Positions 7,286 through 16,190 of a DNA stretch of 64,000 nucleotides are shown piece after piece (within the stretch, counting starts at the first letter, position 1; each line of letters opens with the position of its first letter). The notes beneath the pieces are model-generated. The model did not search any database. It worked only from the letters and a program-made list of their open reading frames with translations, and was not told the origin of the DNA. The stretch is taken from the NCBI GenBank assembly GCA_945881845.1, contig CAMCVN010000005.1, positions 28,414-92,413 on the forward strand, written 5' to 3'. Source of the DNA: Bifidobacterium breve (GTDB taxonomy: Bacteria; Actinomycetota; Thermoleophilia; Solirubrobacterales; Solirubrobacteraceae). The translations under genes and the position numbers were made by a program.

Positions 7286-8707
7286 TCAGCCGACCTTCGT
7301 GACCGACGGTTCCTTCCAGGTGCCGTTCAGAATCGACTTCGACGGCAGGTAGAGGCGCATGTTGAGGCGGAATCCGGCCGCCGGTGAAGGCAGCCAATTG
7401 ACGCCCTTCTCGGTCGGCTTGGTCTGCTGAATCGCAATAACGACCGACCCATCCTTGCGGGTGATCATTCCCGGATGGTCAGGACCGATCGCGTAGATCT
7501 TCGCTGCGTTCGGAACGAGGTAGCCGTCAGAGTCATACATCGTCAGCGACCAAAAACCGGCGACCGGCGGCAGCTTGCCTGGCTTAAAGACCATGCGGTA
7601 GTTGTTGGCGCCGTTGAGCATGCCGCCAGCCACATCGGTCAGAGCGATCGGGTAGGTCGATTCGATAACCGTGTTGATCCCGATGCCAAGTAGCGCGGTC
7701 CGAGCCCGTAGCGTGTAGTCGGTTCCGAAAATGCCGGACTTCGCCGACGGGTTGAACCAGCCACCGTTGGCCTGTGCCTGAACCAGCACCGGCAGCTTCG
7801 AGTCGACTGGGAGCGCTGCCGCGGCGGCGTCAACGCCTGCCGCAAGCCCTTCGAGAACCGCGTCGGGAAGCCCGGAGGTGCTGGGCTTCAGGCCCACGCC
7901 AATGCCGAACTGCTGCATCCGCGCAACGATCACGGCGTCGCGCACTGGTGGCGGGTCGGCAGTCATTGCGGCGCTCAGCCTGTCGAGGAAAGCGATGCCG
8001 GTTGGCTCAACGGTCTTTGCCCGCCCAGGGGTCAGGGGCCGCGGCTTCGGAAGCGGCTTACCGGCCCTAAGGTCGGCGAGCGTGCCGAGCCGATACTGCG
8101 CCATCAGCTTCTTGGCTTTCGCCTCGTCCTGCTTGCCGCTGACCAACGTGCGTCCGATCAGCCAAAGGCTGCGAGCCGATGACTTGAAGCGCTTGACGCC
8201 CTTAGGTAGCGGCTTCTTCGACTTCGCGCCGCTCCACTCCAGCGCCCACGTACCCCCGGCAGAACCGTTGAGGCGGCGGCCGATGTAGCCGACGACATTG
8301 GTGTAGGGCTCAACAAACTCAAAGGTCCAGTAGCGGCCGTCAGTCTTCGGCATCTTCACGACAACCGGGCCCTTGGTGAGATCAATCTGAGCGAGCGAAT
8401 AGAGCGTGTCTGTGTTTGGTGCGACGACGCCCTGGGCCGATGGCCCCGCAAGCTTCTGAGCGTTGGCGAGCACGTTCATTGGAGCCATCGTCTTCAGATC
8501 CGCTTCACGGATCAGATTGAACTCATTGATTGGGTAGCCGTAGATGTAGGCGTCCTTGCCCATTGCGACACCAGCGGCGCGCTGCTCGGCCTCGCTCATG
8601 AGGGAAAAGTCGCCCGGCAAGGCGATGCCAGCCGAAGCGGGAGCAGCGGCGGCTGCGAGTACGGCAGCGGTAGCGAATCCCAACAGAAAAACTCTCTTAA
8701 TCTCCAT
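7286..8707 (-). CDS. Secreted DUF1254/DUF1214 domain protein
   Basis: The 473-residue protein starts with a signal peptide (MEIKRVFLLGFATAAVLAAA, cleavage near ASA). The N-terminal half has the DUF1254 pattern (YIYGYPINEFNLIR, APNTDTLYSLAQIDL, RYWTFEFVEPYTN) and the C-terminal half the DUF1214 pattern (NGANNYRMVFKPGKLPPVAGFWSLTMYD). Proteins with this pair are widespread and exported, with no firmly established activity known to me. I chose the ATG at 8707 over the one 12 bases upstream because a TAATGT hexamer sits eight bases before it and the upstream ATG would lie inside that box. Confidence 0.85.
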   Translation of the reverse strand: MEIKRVFLLGFATAAVLAAAAAPASAGIALPGDFSLMSEAEQRAAGVAMGKDAYIYGYPINEFNLIREADLKTMAPMNVLANAQKLAGPSAQGVVAPNTDTLYSLAQIDLTKGPVVVKMPKTDGRYWTFEFVEPYTNVVGYIGRRLNGSAGGTWALEWSGAKSKKPLPKGVKRFKSSARSLWLIGRTLVSGKQDEAKAKKLMAQYRLGTLADLRAGKPLPKPRPLTPGRAKTVEPTGIAFLDRLSAAMTADPPPVRDAVIVARMQQFGIGVGLKPSTSGLPDAVLEGLAAGVDAAAAALPVDSKLPVLVQAQANGGWFNPSAKSGIFGTDYTLRARTALLGIGINTVIESTYPIALTDVAGGMLNGANNYRMVFKPGKLPPVAGFWSLTMYDSDGYLVPNAAKIYAIGPDHPGMITRKDGSVVIAIQQTKPTEKGVNWLPSPAAGFRLNMRLYLPSKSILNGTWKEPSVTKVG

Positions 8708-8715
8708 GACGAGAA

Positions 8716-8721
8716 ACATTA
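8716..8721 (-). promoter_or_regulatory. -10 box of a likely leaderless transcript (DUF1254/DUF1214 gene)
   Basis: TAATGT on the minus strand lies eight bases before the ATG at 8707. There is no ribosome binding site. Confidence 0.4.
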
Positions 8722-8783
8722 CAGGCTGCGCTGACGGGAGGTCGCAGTTGCCTTCTCGCCCGCGCTAGGTATCGTGCCGCGCG

Positions 8784-9719
8784 ATGGCGAAGATCTTTGT
8801 CGCCCGGGCACTGCCGGGAAACGCAATCGAACGGCTGCGCGAAGCCGGCCACGAAGTGACCATTCATGGTGGCTCGATGCCGCCGACGCGCGAGCAGCTG
8901 ATCGCCGGGGTTGCCGAGGCCGACGGGTTGCTCTCGCTACTAACCGACCGCGTCGATGGCGAGCTGCTCGACAGCGCGCCGCAGCTCAAAGCGGTCGCCA
9001 ACTTTGCCGTCGGCTGCGACAACATCGACCTCGCCGCCGCCGCTGAGCGCGGGATTCCGGTCGGCGTCGCCGCCCACGTGTTGACCGATGCGACCGCCGA
9101 CCTGACGATGGCGCTGCTGCTAGCCGCGGCGCGCAACCTTCCCGAAGGCGAGCGCGACGCACGCGAGGGCCGCTGGAAGACCTGGGAGCCGGAAGGTTGG
9201 CTTGGGCGCGAGCTGCGCGGCGCCAAGCTGCTGATCATCGGCCGCGGGCGGATCGGCCAGGCGGTCGCCGACCGCGCCGAGCCGTTCGGAATGCAGATCA
9301 GCTTCGTCGGCCGCAACGACGACCTCCACGCCGCACTTGCCGAGGCCGACATCGTCAGCATCCACTGCCCGCTAAACGATCAGACCCGCCACATGATCGA
9401 CGCCGCGGCGCTCGCGGCGATGAAGCCGGACGCGCTGCTGATAAACACGACACGCGGCGGCGTCGTAGACCAGGCAGCGCTGATTGAGGCGCTCCACGCT
9501 GGGACAATTGGCAGCGCCGCGCTCGACGTCACCGATCCCGAGCCACCGCCTGCAGATGACCCGATTTACTCCGCGCCTAACTGCCTGATCGTGCCTCACA
9601 TCGGCTCGGCGACGGCAACGACGCGCGCCGCGATGGGCAACTGCGCCGCCGACAACCTGCTCGCAGCGCTGGCCGGCGAGCCGATGCCGACACCCGCACC
9701 ATCGCCGCCATCAGCGTAA
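8784..9719 (+). CDS. D-isomer 2-hydroxyacid dehydrogenase (glyoxylate/hydroxypyruvate reductase type)
   Basis: The 311-residue enzyme has the family's split catalytic domain and a central Rossmann fold with GRGRIGQ. Catalytic residues are visible in order: Arg in NTTRGGVVD, Glu in DPEPPP and His in VPHIGSAT. These NAD(P)H enzymes reduce 2-keto acids such as glyoxylate, hydroxypyruvate or phenylpyruvate; the sequence alone does not fix the substrate. A TATCGT hexamer eight bases before the ATG suggests a leaderless message. The Ppx/GppA gene follows after ten bases on the same strand. Confidence 0.85.
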   Translation: MAKIFVARALPGNAIERLREAGHEVTIHGGSMPPTREQLIAGVAEADGLLSLLTDRVDGELLDSAPQLKAVANFAVGCDNIDLAAAAERGIPVGVAAHVLTDATADLTMALLLAAARNLPEGERDAREGRWKTWEPEGWLGRELRGAKLLIIGRGRIGQAVADRAEPFGMQISFVGRNDDLHAALAEADIVSIHCPLNDQTRHMIDAAALAAMKPDALLINTTRGGVVDQAALIEALHAGTIGSAALDVTDPEPPPADDPIYSAPNCLIVPHIGSATATTRAAMGNCAADNLLAALAGEPMPTPAPSPPSA

Positions 9720-9729
9720 TCTCGTTGCG

Positions 9730-10659
9730 GTGAGAATCGCCGTCGTTGACATCGGAACGAACTCGACTCGGCTGCTACTGGCCGACGTAGCCGCCGACGG
9801 CTCGATCACCGAGCTGGCGCGGCGCAGCGAGGTCACGCGGCTTGGCGTCGGCGTTGACTCCAGCGGCGTCCTTTCTGAGGAAGCGATGGATCGCGTCTTC
9901 GCGACGCTTGATGACTACTCAGCGATGATCGAAGAGCTTGGCGGCGCCGATAAGCGGCGCGCTGTGCTGACCAGCGCGACCCGTGATGCAGCCAACGGCG
10001 GCGAGTTCACGCGGCAGGTCGCGGAGCGCTACCAGCTCGACGCGCGAGCGATTGCAGGAGAGCAGGAGGCACAGCTTTCTTTCCTCGGCGCCACCAGCGG
10101 CCGCGACCCCGACGACGGTTCGCAAATCGTCGTCGTTGACATCGGCGGTGGCTCGACCGAGCTGATCATCGGCCACGGCCGCACAGTTGGCTTCCATGTA
10201 TCGACCCAGCTTGGCGTAGTAAGGCAGAGCGAACGCCACATCGCTCACGACCCGCCGACGACGGCCGAGATTGCCGAACTGAACGCCGAGATCGACGAAG
10301 TTCTCGCCGCTGGGGTACCGCAGGCCGAGCGGGAGCACGTTACGACAATCATCGCCGTCGCCGGAACGGCAACATCGATGGCCGCGATCGACCTCGAGCT
10401 CGAACCCTACGACCCTGAGGCGGTCCATGGCCACCGCGTCTCACTGCAGCGCTGCCGCGAGATCGCCGAGCGGATGGCGTCGATGCCGGAAACCGAGCGT
10501 CGCAAGGTCGCCGGCCTCCACCCTGACCGCGCGCCAACAATCCTCGCCGGAACTCAGATCCTCGTCCGCGTGATCGAAGCCTTCGGGCTTGACGCGATCG
10601 AAGTTTCCGAGCACGACATCCTCTACGGCGTCGCGCTCGACGCCGCCTTTAACTCCTAA
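9730..10659 (+). CDS. ppx: Exopolyphosphatase / pppGpp phosphohydrolase (Ppx/GppA family)
   Basis: The 309-residue protein has the actin-like ATPase fold of Ppx/GppA: phosphate-1 loop VVDIGTNSTRLLLADV and the second glycine loop VVDIGGGSTELIIG. It lacks the extra C-terminal domains of E. coli Ppx and so matches the short two-domain actinobacterial form. It should release phosphate from polyphosphate or hydrolyse pppGpp. It starts at GTG, with TAATCT seven bases upstream and no Shine-Dalgarno. It runs in the same direction as the dehydrogenase and converges with the ThDP enzyme. Confidence 0.88.
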   Translation: MRIAVVDIGTNSTRLLLADVAADGSITELARRSEVTRLGVGVDSSGVLSEEAMDRVFATLDDYSAMIEELGGADKRRAVLTSATRDAANGGEFTRQVAERYQLDARAIAGEQEAQLSFLGATSGRDPDDGSQIVVVDIGGGSTELIIGHGRTVGFHVSTQLGVVRQSERHIAHDPPTTAEIAELNAEIDEVLAAGVPQAEREHVTTIIAVAGTATSMAAIDLELEPYDPEAVHGHRVSLQRCREIAERMASMPETERRKVAGLHPDRAPTILAGTQILVRVIEAFGLDAIEVSEHDILYGVALDAAFNS

Positions 10660-10668
10660 GCGCGCCGC

Positions 10669-12318
10669 TCAGGCGAGGTTCGACTTGCGTGGATAGATCA
10701 CGTCAGGGTCCTGCAGCACATTGACGAGCGCTGGCAGGCCGGAGGCGAAGGCTCGCTCCAGCGCGGGGCGCAGGTCGGCCGGCTTCTCAACTAGTTCGCC
10801 GTAGCCGCCGAGCGTCGTGACGATCTCGTCGTAGCGCGTGCCGGGGCGCAGCTCGGCAGCGACCGAGTAGCCGTAGAGGAACTCCATTGGATGCTTCTCG
10901 AGCGCCCAGATGCCGTTGTTGCCCATCACGGCGACGACGTTGACGCCATGACGGGCGAGCGTGTCGAACTCCATCCCGCCGAAGCCAAAGGCGCCGTCGC
11001 CGACGATCAGCACAACCTGACGATCGGGGAAGGCGAGCTTCGCGGCCAGCGCGTAGCCGGTTCCCGAGCCGAGGCAGCCGAACGGGCCGGGGTCGAGCCA
11101 GCAGCCCGGCTCATAGGAGTTGATCATCTTGCCGGCGAACGAGACGAAGTCGCCGCCATCGCCGATCACGATCGCGTCACGGCCGAGGAACTGGTTCAGC
11201 TCGTGGTAGATCCGCATCGGGTGCAGCGGTGCGCGATCGTCTTCAAGCTCCGGTAGCTCGGCGGCGCGCTTCTCGTCTTCGATCTCACGCAGCTTTGTGG
11301 CCCAAGCGCCGGTCGCATCTTCGAGCCCAGCGGTTCCCTCGCGCAGCGCAGCCAGCGTCGCGGCAATGCCGCCGTAACACTCGGCGGCAACCTCGCGCGG
11401 GTTCGGGCGCAGCGGCTCGGCGCGGTCAACGACGATCAGCTTCGTCGCTTCGCCAAATGAGCCGCCAAATCCGAGCCGGAAGTCCATCGGCACGCCGATC
11501 ACGAGCGCAACATCGGCCTCCTGCAGCGCCTGGCCGCGAGCGCGAGCGAAGAAGAGCTCGTGGTCGGCCGGCACGCAGCCGCGCGCCAAACCGTTGAGGA
11601 AGACCGGGATCCGTCGCTCGTTGACGAGTTCCAACAGTGCCTTCTCGCCGTGCCCCCACCAGAGGTTGGTGCCGGCCATGATTACTGGGCGCTCGGCCGC
11701 GGCAAGCAGCGCTATTGCTTCCTCTATTCCGCTCGCTGCGGCCGGCTCTGCCTCGGGGTCGGGCAGCGGCGCAGCCGGGGGCGACTCCTCGCCCTCGGAG
11801 AAGACGATGTCGAGCGGGAAGTCGATGAAGGTCGGGCCAGAGTGCGGCGCCAGCGCCGTCGTCAGCGCTTCGTCGATCAGTCCGGGGATCGCATCAGGGC
11901 TCTCGGCCGTGGCGGCGAACTTCGTCAGCGGAGCGACAAACGGAATGTGGTCGATCTCTTGGAGCGAACCCATTCCCCAGCGCAGTGCGGGCGCACGGCC
12001 GCCGAGAACCATGATCGGCGACTGGTTCTGCAGCGCTGAGCCGATCGCGCTAAGGCCGTTGGTAACGCCTGGGCCCGCTGTCAATGCGGCGACCCCCGGC
12101 TGGCGCGTGACTTTGGCCCAACCTTCAGCAGCGAATGTGGCGGCCTGCTCGTGGCGCGTGTCGACAATCTCGATCCCCTCCTCGCGACAGCCGTCGTAGA
12201 TCGAGAAGAGGTGGCCACCGGAGAGCGTGAACAGTTTCGAAACCCCGTACTGCTTCAGCCGCCGCGCTACAAGGCGGCCGCCGTGGAACATTTTCGTCGA
12301 GCCAGTTTCGGTTTCCAT
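10669..12318 (-). CDS. Thiamine diphosphate-dependent enzyme, acetolactate synthase large-subunit-like
   Basis: The 549-residue protein has the three domains of the POX/AHAS superfamily: an N-terminal pyrimidine-binding domain with the activating Glu57 in RHEQAA, a central Rossmann-like domain, and a C-terminal domain with the diphosphate motif [13 protein letters not shown] followed by GNNGIW. The family includes acetolactate synthase, glyoxylate carboligase, oxalyl-CoA decarboxylase and 2-hydroxyacyl-CoA lyase. No small regulatory subunit gene lies beside it, so a catabolic lyase or decarboxylase is as likely as biosynthetic acetolactate synthase. A TAGGGT hexamer sits six bases before the ATG. 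Confidence 0.8.
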   Translation of the reverse strand: METETGSTKMFHGGRLVARRLKQYGVSKLFTLSGGHLFSIYDGCREEGIEIVDTRHEQAATFAAEGWAKVTRQPGVAALTAGPGVTNGLSAIGSALQNQSPIMVLGGRAPALRWGMGSLQEIDHIPFVAPLTKFAATAESPDAIPGLIDEALTTALAPHSGPTFIDFPLDIVFSEGEESPPAAPLPDPEAEPAAASGIEEAIALLAAAERPVIMAGTNLWWGHGEKALLELVNERRIPVFLNGLARGCVPADHELFFARARGQALQEADVALVIGVPMDFRLGFGGSFGEATKLIVVDRAEPLRPNPREVAAECYGGIAATLAALREGTAGLEDATGAWATKLREIEDEKRAAELPELEDDRAPLHPMRIYHELNQFLGRDAIVIGDGGDFVSFAGKMINSYEPGCWLDPGPFGCLGSGTGYALAAKLAFPDRQVVLIVGDGAFGFGGMEFDTLARHGVNVVAVMGNNGIWALEKHPMEFLYGYSVAAELRPGTRYDEIVTTLGGYGELVEKPADLRPALERAFASGLPALVNVLQDPDVIYPRKSNLA

Positions 12319-12324
12319 CGCGCA

Positions 12325-12330
12325 ACCCTA
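12325..12330 (-). promoter_or_regulatory. -10 box of a likely leaderless transcript (ThDP enzyme)
   Basis: TAGGGT on the minus strand ends six bases before the ATG at 12318. No Shine-Dalgarno is present. Confidence 0.5.
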
Positions 12331-12411
12331 CCGGCGATCGGGAGCGCTGCGGCGCCCGCACCGGCGGCTTACGTGGGGTCGGCTCGCTACCCTCTGCAGA
12401 GTTGAAGACCA

Positions 12412-12537
12412 GCCGAGTCGTGGCCGCCCAGTGTGGCCTCGAGCGGGGGAACCAGGTTGTTGGGGCTAAGCGCTCGCAGTTCGGAGCGCCGCGCAGACTC
12501 TTAATAGCGCGCGCCCGTCAGCTCACCTCGTAGGCAC
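12412..12537 (+). promoter_or_regulatory. Cyclic di-AMP riboswitch (ydaO-yuaA class)
   Basis: The leader of the M23 peptidase gene contains the two conserved ydaO-yuaA blocks in order: GAGCGGGGGAACCA followed by TTGGGGC (12441-12466), and CCCGTCAGCTCACCTCGTAG (12514-12533). GCCGAG near the 5' end can pair with CTCGTAGGC at the 3' end to close the element. This class binds c-di-AMP and in actinobacteria usually controls cell-wall hydrolases and resuscitation factors, turning expression off at high c-di-AMP. The gene start follows about 22 bases downstream, so control could be at transcription or translation. Confidence 0.88.
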
Positions 12538-12559
12538 AAACAAGAGTGGTCAGCGGTTC

Positions 12560-13696
12560 GTGTCCGTACTTAGACGATCAACTTCCCCCCTGCTTCGCAG
12601 AGGCCTTCCGGCCTTCTTAGCGCTGCTCGCCTTCAGTGCCCCTGTTGCGCTCGCGGCGAGCGGGCCCGGCGGCGCCGAGGTTCCGGGCCAACCTCTGGTC
12701 ACTTCGATCGCCTGCCCGCTACAGCCCGTCAGCAGCTGCGCCGCCGGGCAACTGATGACTGTTCGTGGCAGCAACCTGCAAAGCGCGCAACAGGTCACCT
12801 TCGTCGGCTCCAGCAGCAGCCGCGACAACGTCGTAGTCAAGCTCTCGGCTCGCGCCGCTCAGCCGACCGCGATCACTGTCACGGTGCCAAGCCGCGCGAA
12901 GAGCGGCGCGGTACGCGTCAGCGGCACGATCGCCGCCGCGGTGAGCTCACCGCAGCCGGTCAAGATTGTCGCTGGCCTTCCTGCGGCCGATGATGCCAGC
13001 GGCTCGACGAAGCTGATCGCCGGCGGCAAGCGCGAGGCGCACTTCGGCTACCACGTGAACAGCAGCGCGGCAGTTGGTTCACGGGTCGAAGCGGTCAGTG
13101 GCACGACCGGCAAGGTCGTGCGTAGTTGGCCATTGGTTAAGTCTGGCGAAGGCAGCGTCAACTGGGACGGATTTGTGGGCAAGGAGCCAGCTACGAGCGG
13201 CACGTACGTGCTGCGACTCAATGATTCAGCAAGCGCGAGCGCGGAGACGACGACTGGCAGCGACACGCAGTTCGAGCTGGCTGAAGGCTTCTTCCCAGTT
13301 CGCGGCGCGCACACCTTGGCAGCGAGCGAAATGCAGCGCTTCGGTGGCTCACGTAACCACCAAGGGACCGACCACTTTGCCAAGTGCGGCACGCCTCTGG
13401 CAGCTTTTACCAGCGGCGTAGTCCAGTTCAACGCCTTCCAAGGCGCGGCCGGCAACTACGTCGTCGTTCAGCGCGCCAACGGTGAGTCGTACGCCTACAT
13501 GCACATGCGCGAGCGTTCACCGGTCAAGGTCGGCGCGAAGGTTTTCGCCGGCCAGCGACTCGGCCGCGTCAGCGACAGCGGCCACGCCAGCGGCTGCCAC
13601 CTGCACATCGAACTGTGGACCGCGCCGGGCTGGTACAAGGGCGGCCACGCCTACGATTCGCTGCCTTTGATGAAGCGCCTCGACAAGCTCAACTGA
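12560..13696 (+). CDS. Secreted M23 (LytM-type) peptidase with IPT/Ig-like domains
   Basis: The 378-residue protein starts at GTG and has a signal peptide ending near ALA. Residues of about 45-130 form an IPT/TIG-like Ig fold (TVRGSNLQSAQQVTFVG). About 150-230 resembles the FlgD/Ig repeat (VNWDGFVGKEPATSGTYVLRL). The C-terminus is an M23 zinc metallopeptidase with HQGTD for the first His and Asp ligands, YAYMHM, and HLHIEL for the last. M23 enzymes cut peptidoglycan cross-bridges. The c-di-AMP riboswitch in its leader ties expression to envelope or osmotic state. tRNA-Leu follows on the opposite strand. Confidence 0.88.
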   Translation: MSVLRRSTSPLLRRGLPAFLALLAFSAPVALAASGPGGAEVPGQPLVTSIACPLQPVSSCAAGQLMTVRGSNLQSAQQVTFVGSSSSRDNVVVKLSARAAQPTAITVTVPSRAKSGAVRVSGTIAAAVSSPQPVKIVAGLPAADDASGSTKLIAGGKREAHFGYHVNSSAAVGSRVEAVSGTTGKVVRSWPLVKSGEGSVNWDGFVGKEPATSGTYVLRLNDSASASAETTTGSDTQFELAEGFFPVRGAHTLAASEMQRFGGSRNHQGTDHFAKCGTPLAAFTSGVVQFNAFQGAAGNYVVVQRANGESYAYMHMRERSPVKVGAKVFAGQRLGRVSDSGHASGCHLHIELWTAPGWYKGGHAYDSLPLMKRLDKLN

Positions 13697-13715
13697 GCAA
13701 AACGGCAGAGTTCGA

Positions 13716-13801
13716 TGCCCGGGGAGGGGCTCGAACCCCCACGTCCCTTGCGGGACAGCCGGTTTTAAGCCAGCCGCGTCTACCGGTTCCGCCACCCGGG
13801 C
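13716..13801 (-). tRNA. tRNA-Leu (TAA anticodon)
   Basis: The minus strand gives a class II tRNA: acceptor GCCCGGG/CCCGGGC, anticodon stem GCTGG/CCGGC around CTTAAAA, a long variable arm with TGTCCCGCAAGGGACG, a T-arm with GGTTCGAGCC and discriminator A. CCA is not encoded. Confidence 0.95.
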
Positions 13802-13814
13802 GGGCGCTGAAGAC

Positions 13815-13820
13815 TAGCCT
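13815..13820 (+). promoter_or_regulatory. -10 box of a likely leaderless transcript (sigma factor gene)
   Basis: TAGCCT ends six bases before the GTG at 13827, with no Shine-Dalgarno. Confidence 0.5.
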
Positions 13821-13826
13821 GTAGGT

Positions 13827-15236
13827 GTGGGAAAACACAGCTCGAGGCGCGGAAAAAAAGCGAAACCTTTTGCCTCCAGCGGTGTTGGTATGTCTGAAGA
13901 ATCTATGGAAGCTTCCGCAATCACACAATCCGACCTTGTAGGTCTGCGCGCCCCGAGCGCCTTCTTGCGGCTTCAGTCGGATGAGAAGCTCGTCACGCTG
14001 ACGCGCCGCGGCAACCAATCGGCGTACGAGGCTCTGGTCGGTCGCTACCACGCGCGGATCCTCGGTTTCACGCGCCACATGCTGGCCTCGAAGGAGGACG
14101 CCGAGGACGTAACGCAAGAGAGCTTCGCCGCCGCTTACAGCGCGATGATGGCCGACGAGCGCGCGATCAACGTCAAGCCTTGGCTCTACCGCATCGCCCG
14201 CAACCGCTCGCTCAACCACCTGCGCCGCCAAACTGCGATCGGCGTCGACGACTTCGACCACCACGTTGCCAACCAGGGCCGGACGACCGAGGATGAAGTC
14301 AGCCAGCGCGAAGATCTGCGTCAACTGATGACAGACGTGCGTGAGCTTCCCGAGTCGCAGCGCACGGCGCTGCTGCTGCGTGAGATCGACGCCCTCTCCT
14401 ACGACCAGATCGCCGAGGCGATGGAGACGACCGTGCCGAGCGTCAAGTCGCTGCTGGTTCGCGCCCGCGGTGGCCTTGCCGAAGCGGCCGAGGCGCGCCA
14501 GATCTCCTGCGAAGAGGTTCGGATCGAACTTGCTGAAGTTGCCGAAGGGCTAACCAAGCTCTCTCCCCCGGTTCGTCGCCACACGCGCGAATGCGAACGC
14601 TGCAAGGGCTTCCAGGCAACGTTGAAGCAGAACAACAAGGCGCTCGCGATGTTGCTGCCGATCGGGCCGCTGCTGGTACTGAAGAAGGTCGTCCTCGCTC
14701 ATATCGGCACAACTGCCAGCGCTGGTGGAACCGCTTCGGCGACCGCTGGCGGCGGGCTGCTCTCCGGCGCCGTTGGCTCAGTAGCGACAAAGGCTGCAGC
14801 AACGATGGCGGCAGCCGCGATCGTCACGACCGGCGCAGTTGAGGTCAACAAAGCAACGACTGCCGCGCCGACGCGCGAGTCGGCCGCGGCGATCACGCAG
14901 ACCGCTCCGGCCCCCGTTGCCGCCCTCGCCACGGTGACGAAGCCCCAGCTCCCGGCCAAAGCAGCGAAGCTCGTCGCTGCTGCCCCGGTCGTAGCGGACG
15001 TCGTCGTGCCAGCAGTCGTCGATCCGGCGTCGCTGCCGGTCACCGTTGACCCAACGCCCGTCACGCCACCGGTTGTTCCTGAAGAGCACCACGACGATGT
15101 GACGCTTGCGCCGCCGGTTGCCGATACGCCCGTTGCGCCGCCGGTTGTCGATACGCCTGTTGCGCCGCCGGTTGTCGACACCCCTGTCTCGCCGACGGTC
15201 GTAGAGACCCCAGTCGCCCCGACGGCGACTCCTTAA
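13827..15236 (+). CDS. ECF sigma factor fused to an anti-sigma-like zinc motif and a long Ala/Pro-rich tail
   Basis: The 469-residue protein contains sigma region 2 (YEALVGRYHARILGFTRHML with EDAEDVTQESF, about residues 68-135) and region 4 (LPESQRTALLLREIDALSYD with a helix-turn-helix to residue 225). It then has H252-x3-C256-x2-C259, the zinc anti-sigma (ZAS) signature normally found in a separate anti-sigma protein. A hydrophobic stretch, a Gly/Ala-rich segment that could span the membrane and repeats of VAPPVVDTP at the C-terminus follow. This suggests a membrane-tethered, self-inhibited sigma factor; that model is inference. An ATG at 13890 is an alternative start, but the GTG fits the TAGCCT hexamer six bases upstream. 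Confidence 0.85.
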   Translation: MGKHSSRRGKKAKPFASSGVGMSEESMEASAITQSDLVGLRAPSAFLRLQSDEKLVTLTRRGNQSAYEALVGRYHARILGFTRHMLASKEDAEDVTQESFAAAYSAMMADERAINVKPWLYRIARNRSLNHLRRQTAIGVDDFDHHVANQGRTTEDEVSQREDLRQLMTDVRELPESQRTALLLREIDALSYDQIAEAMETTVPSVKSLLVRARGGLAEAAEARQISCEEVRIELAEVAEGLTKLSPPVRRHTRECERCKGFQATLKQNNKALAMLLPIGPLLVLKKVVLAHIGTTASAGGTASATAGGGLLSGAVGSVATKAAATMAAAAIVTTGAVEVNKATTAAPTRESAAAITQTAPAPVAALATVTKPQLPAKAAKLVAAAPVVADVVVPAVVDPASLPVTVDPTPVTPPVVPEEHHDDVTLAPPVADTPVAPPVVDTPVAPPVVDTPVSPTVVETPVAPTATP

Positions 15237-15238
15237 GC

Positions 15239-15892
15239 TCAGTTACCGACGACGAGCGACTGGAACGCCTCACGCAGCGGAGGATGCTGAGCGAGTGCCG
15301 GTGCCGTCAACGCGCCCTCGCCACGAACCGCCGTCATCGTCACATCAACGCCGGCGCGCGCGCCGGGATCGGCTGGGAAGAGGATCACACGCCGCCCGTA
15401 GAAGCTGCGCCCACCGCGACTGAAGCGGTAGAGAATCTCGTAGCCGGGCTGCTTCTCGAGCAGCACGGGGGCCTCCGCGACGGTCGCGTAGCTCGGATCA
15501 CCGGCGCTCATCTGACGCGTCATCTCCTCGGCCCGCAGCGGCAGAACGCCCTGAATCGATCCCTTGTAGGCAGGAAGTAGCGCCGGTTGGACGACGAAGC
15601 TGCGTTTCGCGGCAACGCCGGCAGGGCTCTCTAGGCGTAGCGATTCGCGACCAACAGCAAGCCGCTGCTGCAACAGATCACTGTCGTAGTGAAGTTGGAA
15701 CGGAACCGGGGCAGCGACCTCGACCTTCCGAGTTGGCGAGCCGACGCCAAGCAGGAGCGCGGCAACGACGATCACGACGACGGCCGCGGCGGCGAAAATC
15801 AGCGCCCGTGGCAGCCGCCCGAGCGCGCGCCACTTCGGACCAAGCATCGTCGGTAATGACTCACCGAACTCTGGACGGACAATCGAGCTCAT
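15239..15892 (-). CDS. Membrane-anchored protein of unknown function
   Basis: The 217-residue protein has a short cytoplasmic N-terminus, one transmembrane helix (about residues 29-50, ALIFAAAAVVVIVVAALLLG) and an extracytoplasmic domain of about 160 residues. That domain contains a beta-rich stretch with YEILYRFSRGGRSFYGRRVILFP. I cannot assign a family. Its stop lies two bases from the stop of the convergent sigma factor gene. A TACGCT hexamer eight bases before the ATG may be its promoter. Confidence 0.65.
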   Translation of the reverse strand: MSSIVRPEFGESLPTMLGPKWRALGRLPRALIFAAAAVVVIVVAALLLGVGSPTRKVEVAAPVPFQLHYDSDLLQQRLAVGRESLRLESPAGVAAKRSFVVQPALLPAYKGSIQGVLPLRAEEMTRQMSAGDPSYATVAEAPVLLEKQPGYEILYRFSRGGRSFYGRRVILFPADPGARAGVDVTMTAVRGEGALTAPALAQHPPLREAFQSLVVGN

Positions 15893-15914
15893 CGCAGCTC
15901 AGCGTAGCTGCCGC

Positions 15915-16190
15915 TCAGGATCCGTCGGCGAAGAGTTGATCAAGATCTAGGTCGGTGAACGAATCGAACGCAACCATTGTCTGTGAGCGGCTAACGCCTT
16001 CTAGCGCAGCGACATTCTCAGCCAGCGCTTCGGCCAATTGCTCGTGGCGCTCAACGCGCACGATCGCAACGAAATCCCAAGCCCCGGTAACCGAGTAGAC
16101 CTCGGCGACGCCTTCGATCTGGTTCAGTTGCCCGCCCAGCTTGGCAAGAGCCGTGCGCTCCGATTCAACGAGAATGAATGCCGTGATCAT
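15915..16190 (-). CDS. Stand-alone Lrp/AsnC ligand-binding (RAM) domain protein
   Basis: The 91-residue protein is only the C-terminal effector domain of the Lrp/AsnC family: ITAFILVESERTALAKLGGQL, GVAEVYSVTGAWDFVAIVRV and a final SQTMVAFDSF strand. There is no helix-turn-helix. Such domains bind amino acids and form dimers or octamers and may modulate partner proteins. Its start overlaps the 3' end of the UlaG-like gene by four bases, so translation is coupled. Confidence 0.8.
   Translation of the reverse strand: MITAFILVESERTALAKLGGQLNQIEGVAEVYSVTGAWDFVAIVRVERHEQLAEALAENVAALEGVSRSQTMVAFDSFTDLDLDQLFADGS

Noticed and set aside
10669..12318. Calling the ThDP enzyme ilvB
   Set aside because: No small-subunit or other branched-chain gene is adjacent, and the superfamily contains several lyases and decarboxylases with the same motifs.
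15080..15230. CRISPR-like or satellite repeat at the end of the sigma factor gene
   Set aside because: The repeats are in-frame codons for VAPPVVDTP units, not spaced direct repeats with unique spacers. No CRISPR array was seen anywhere.
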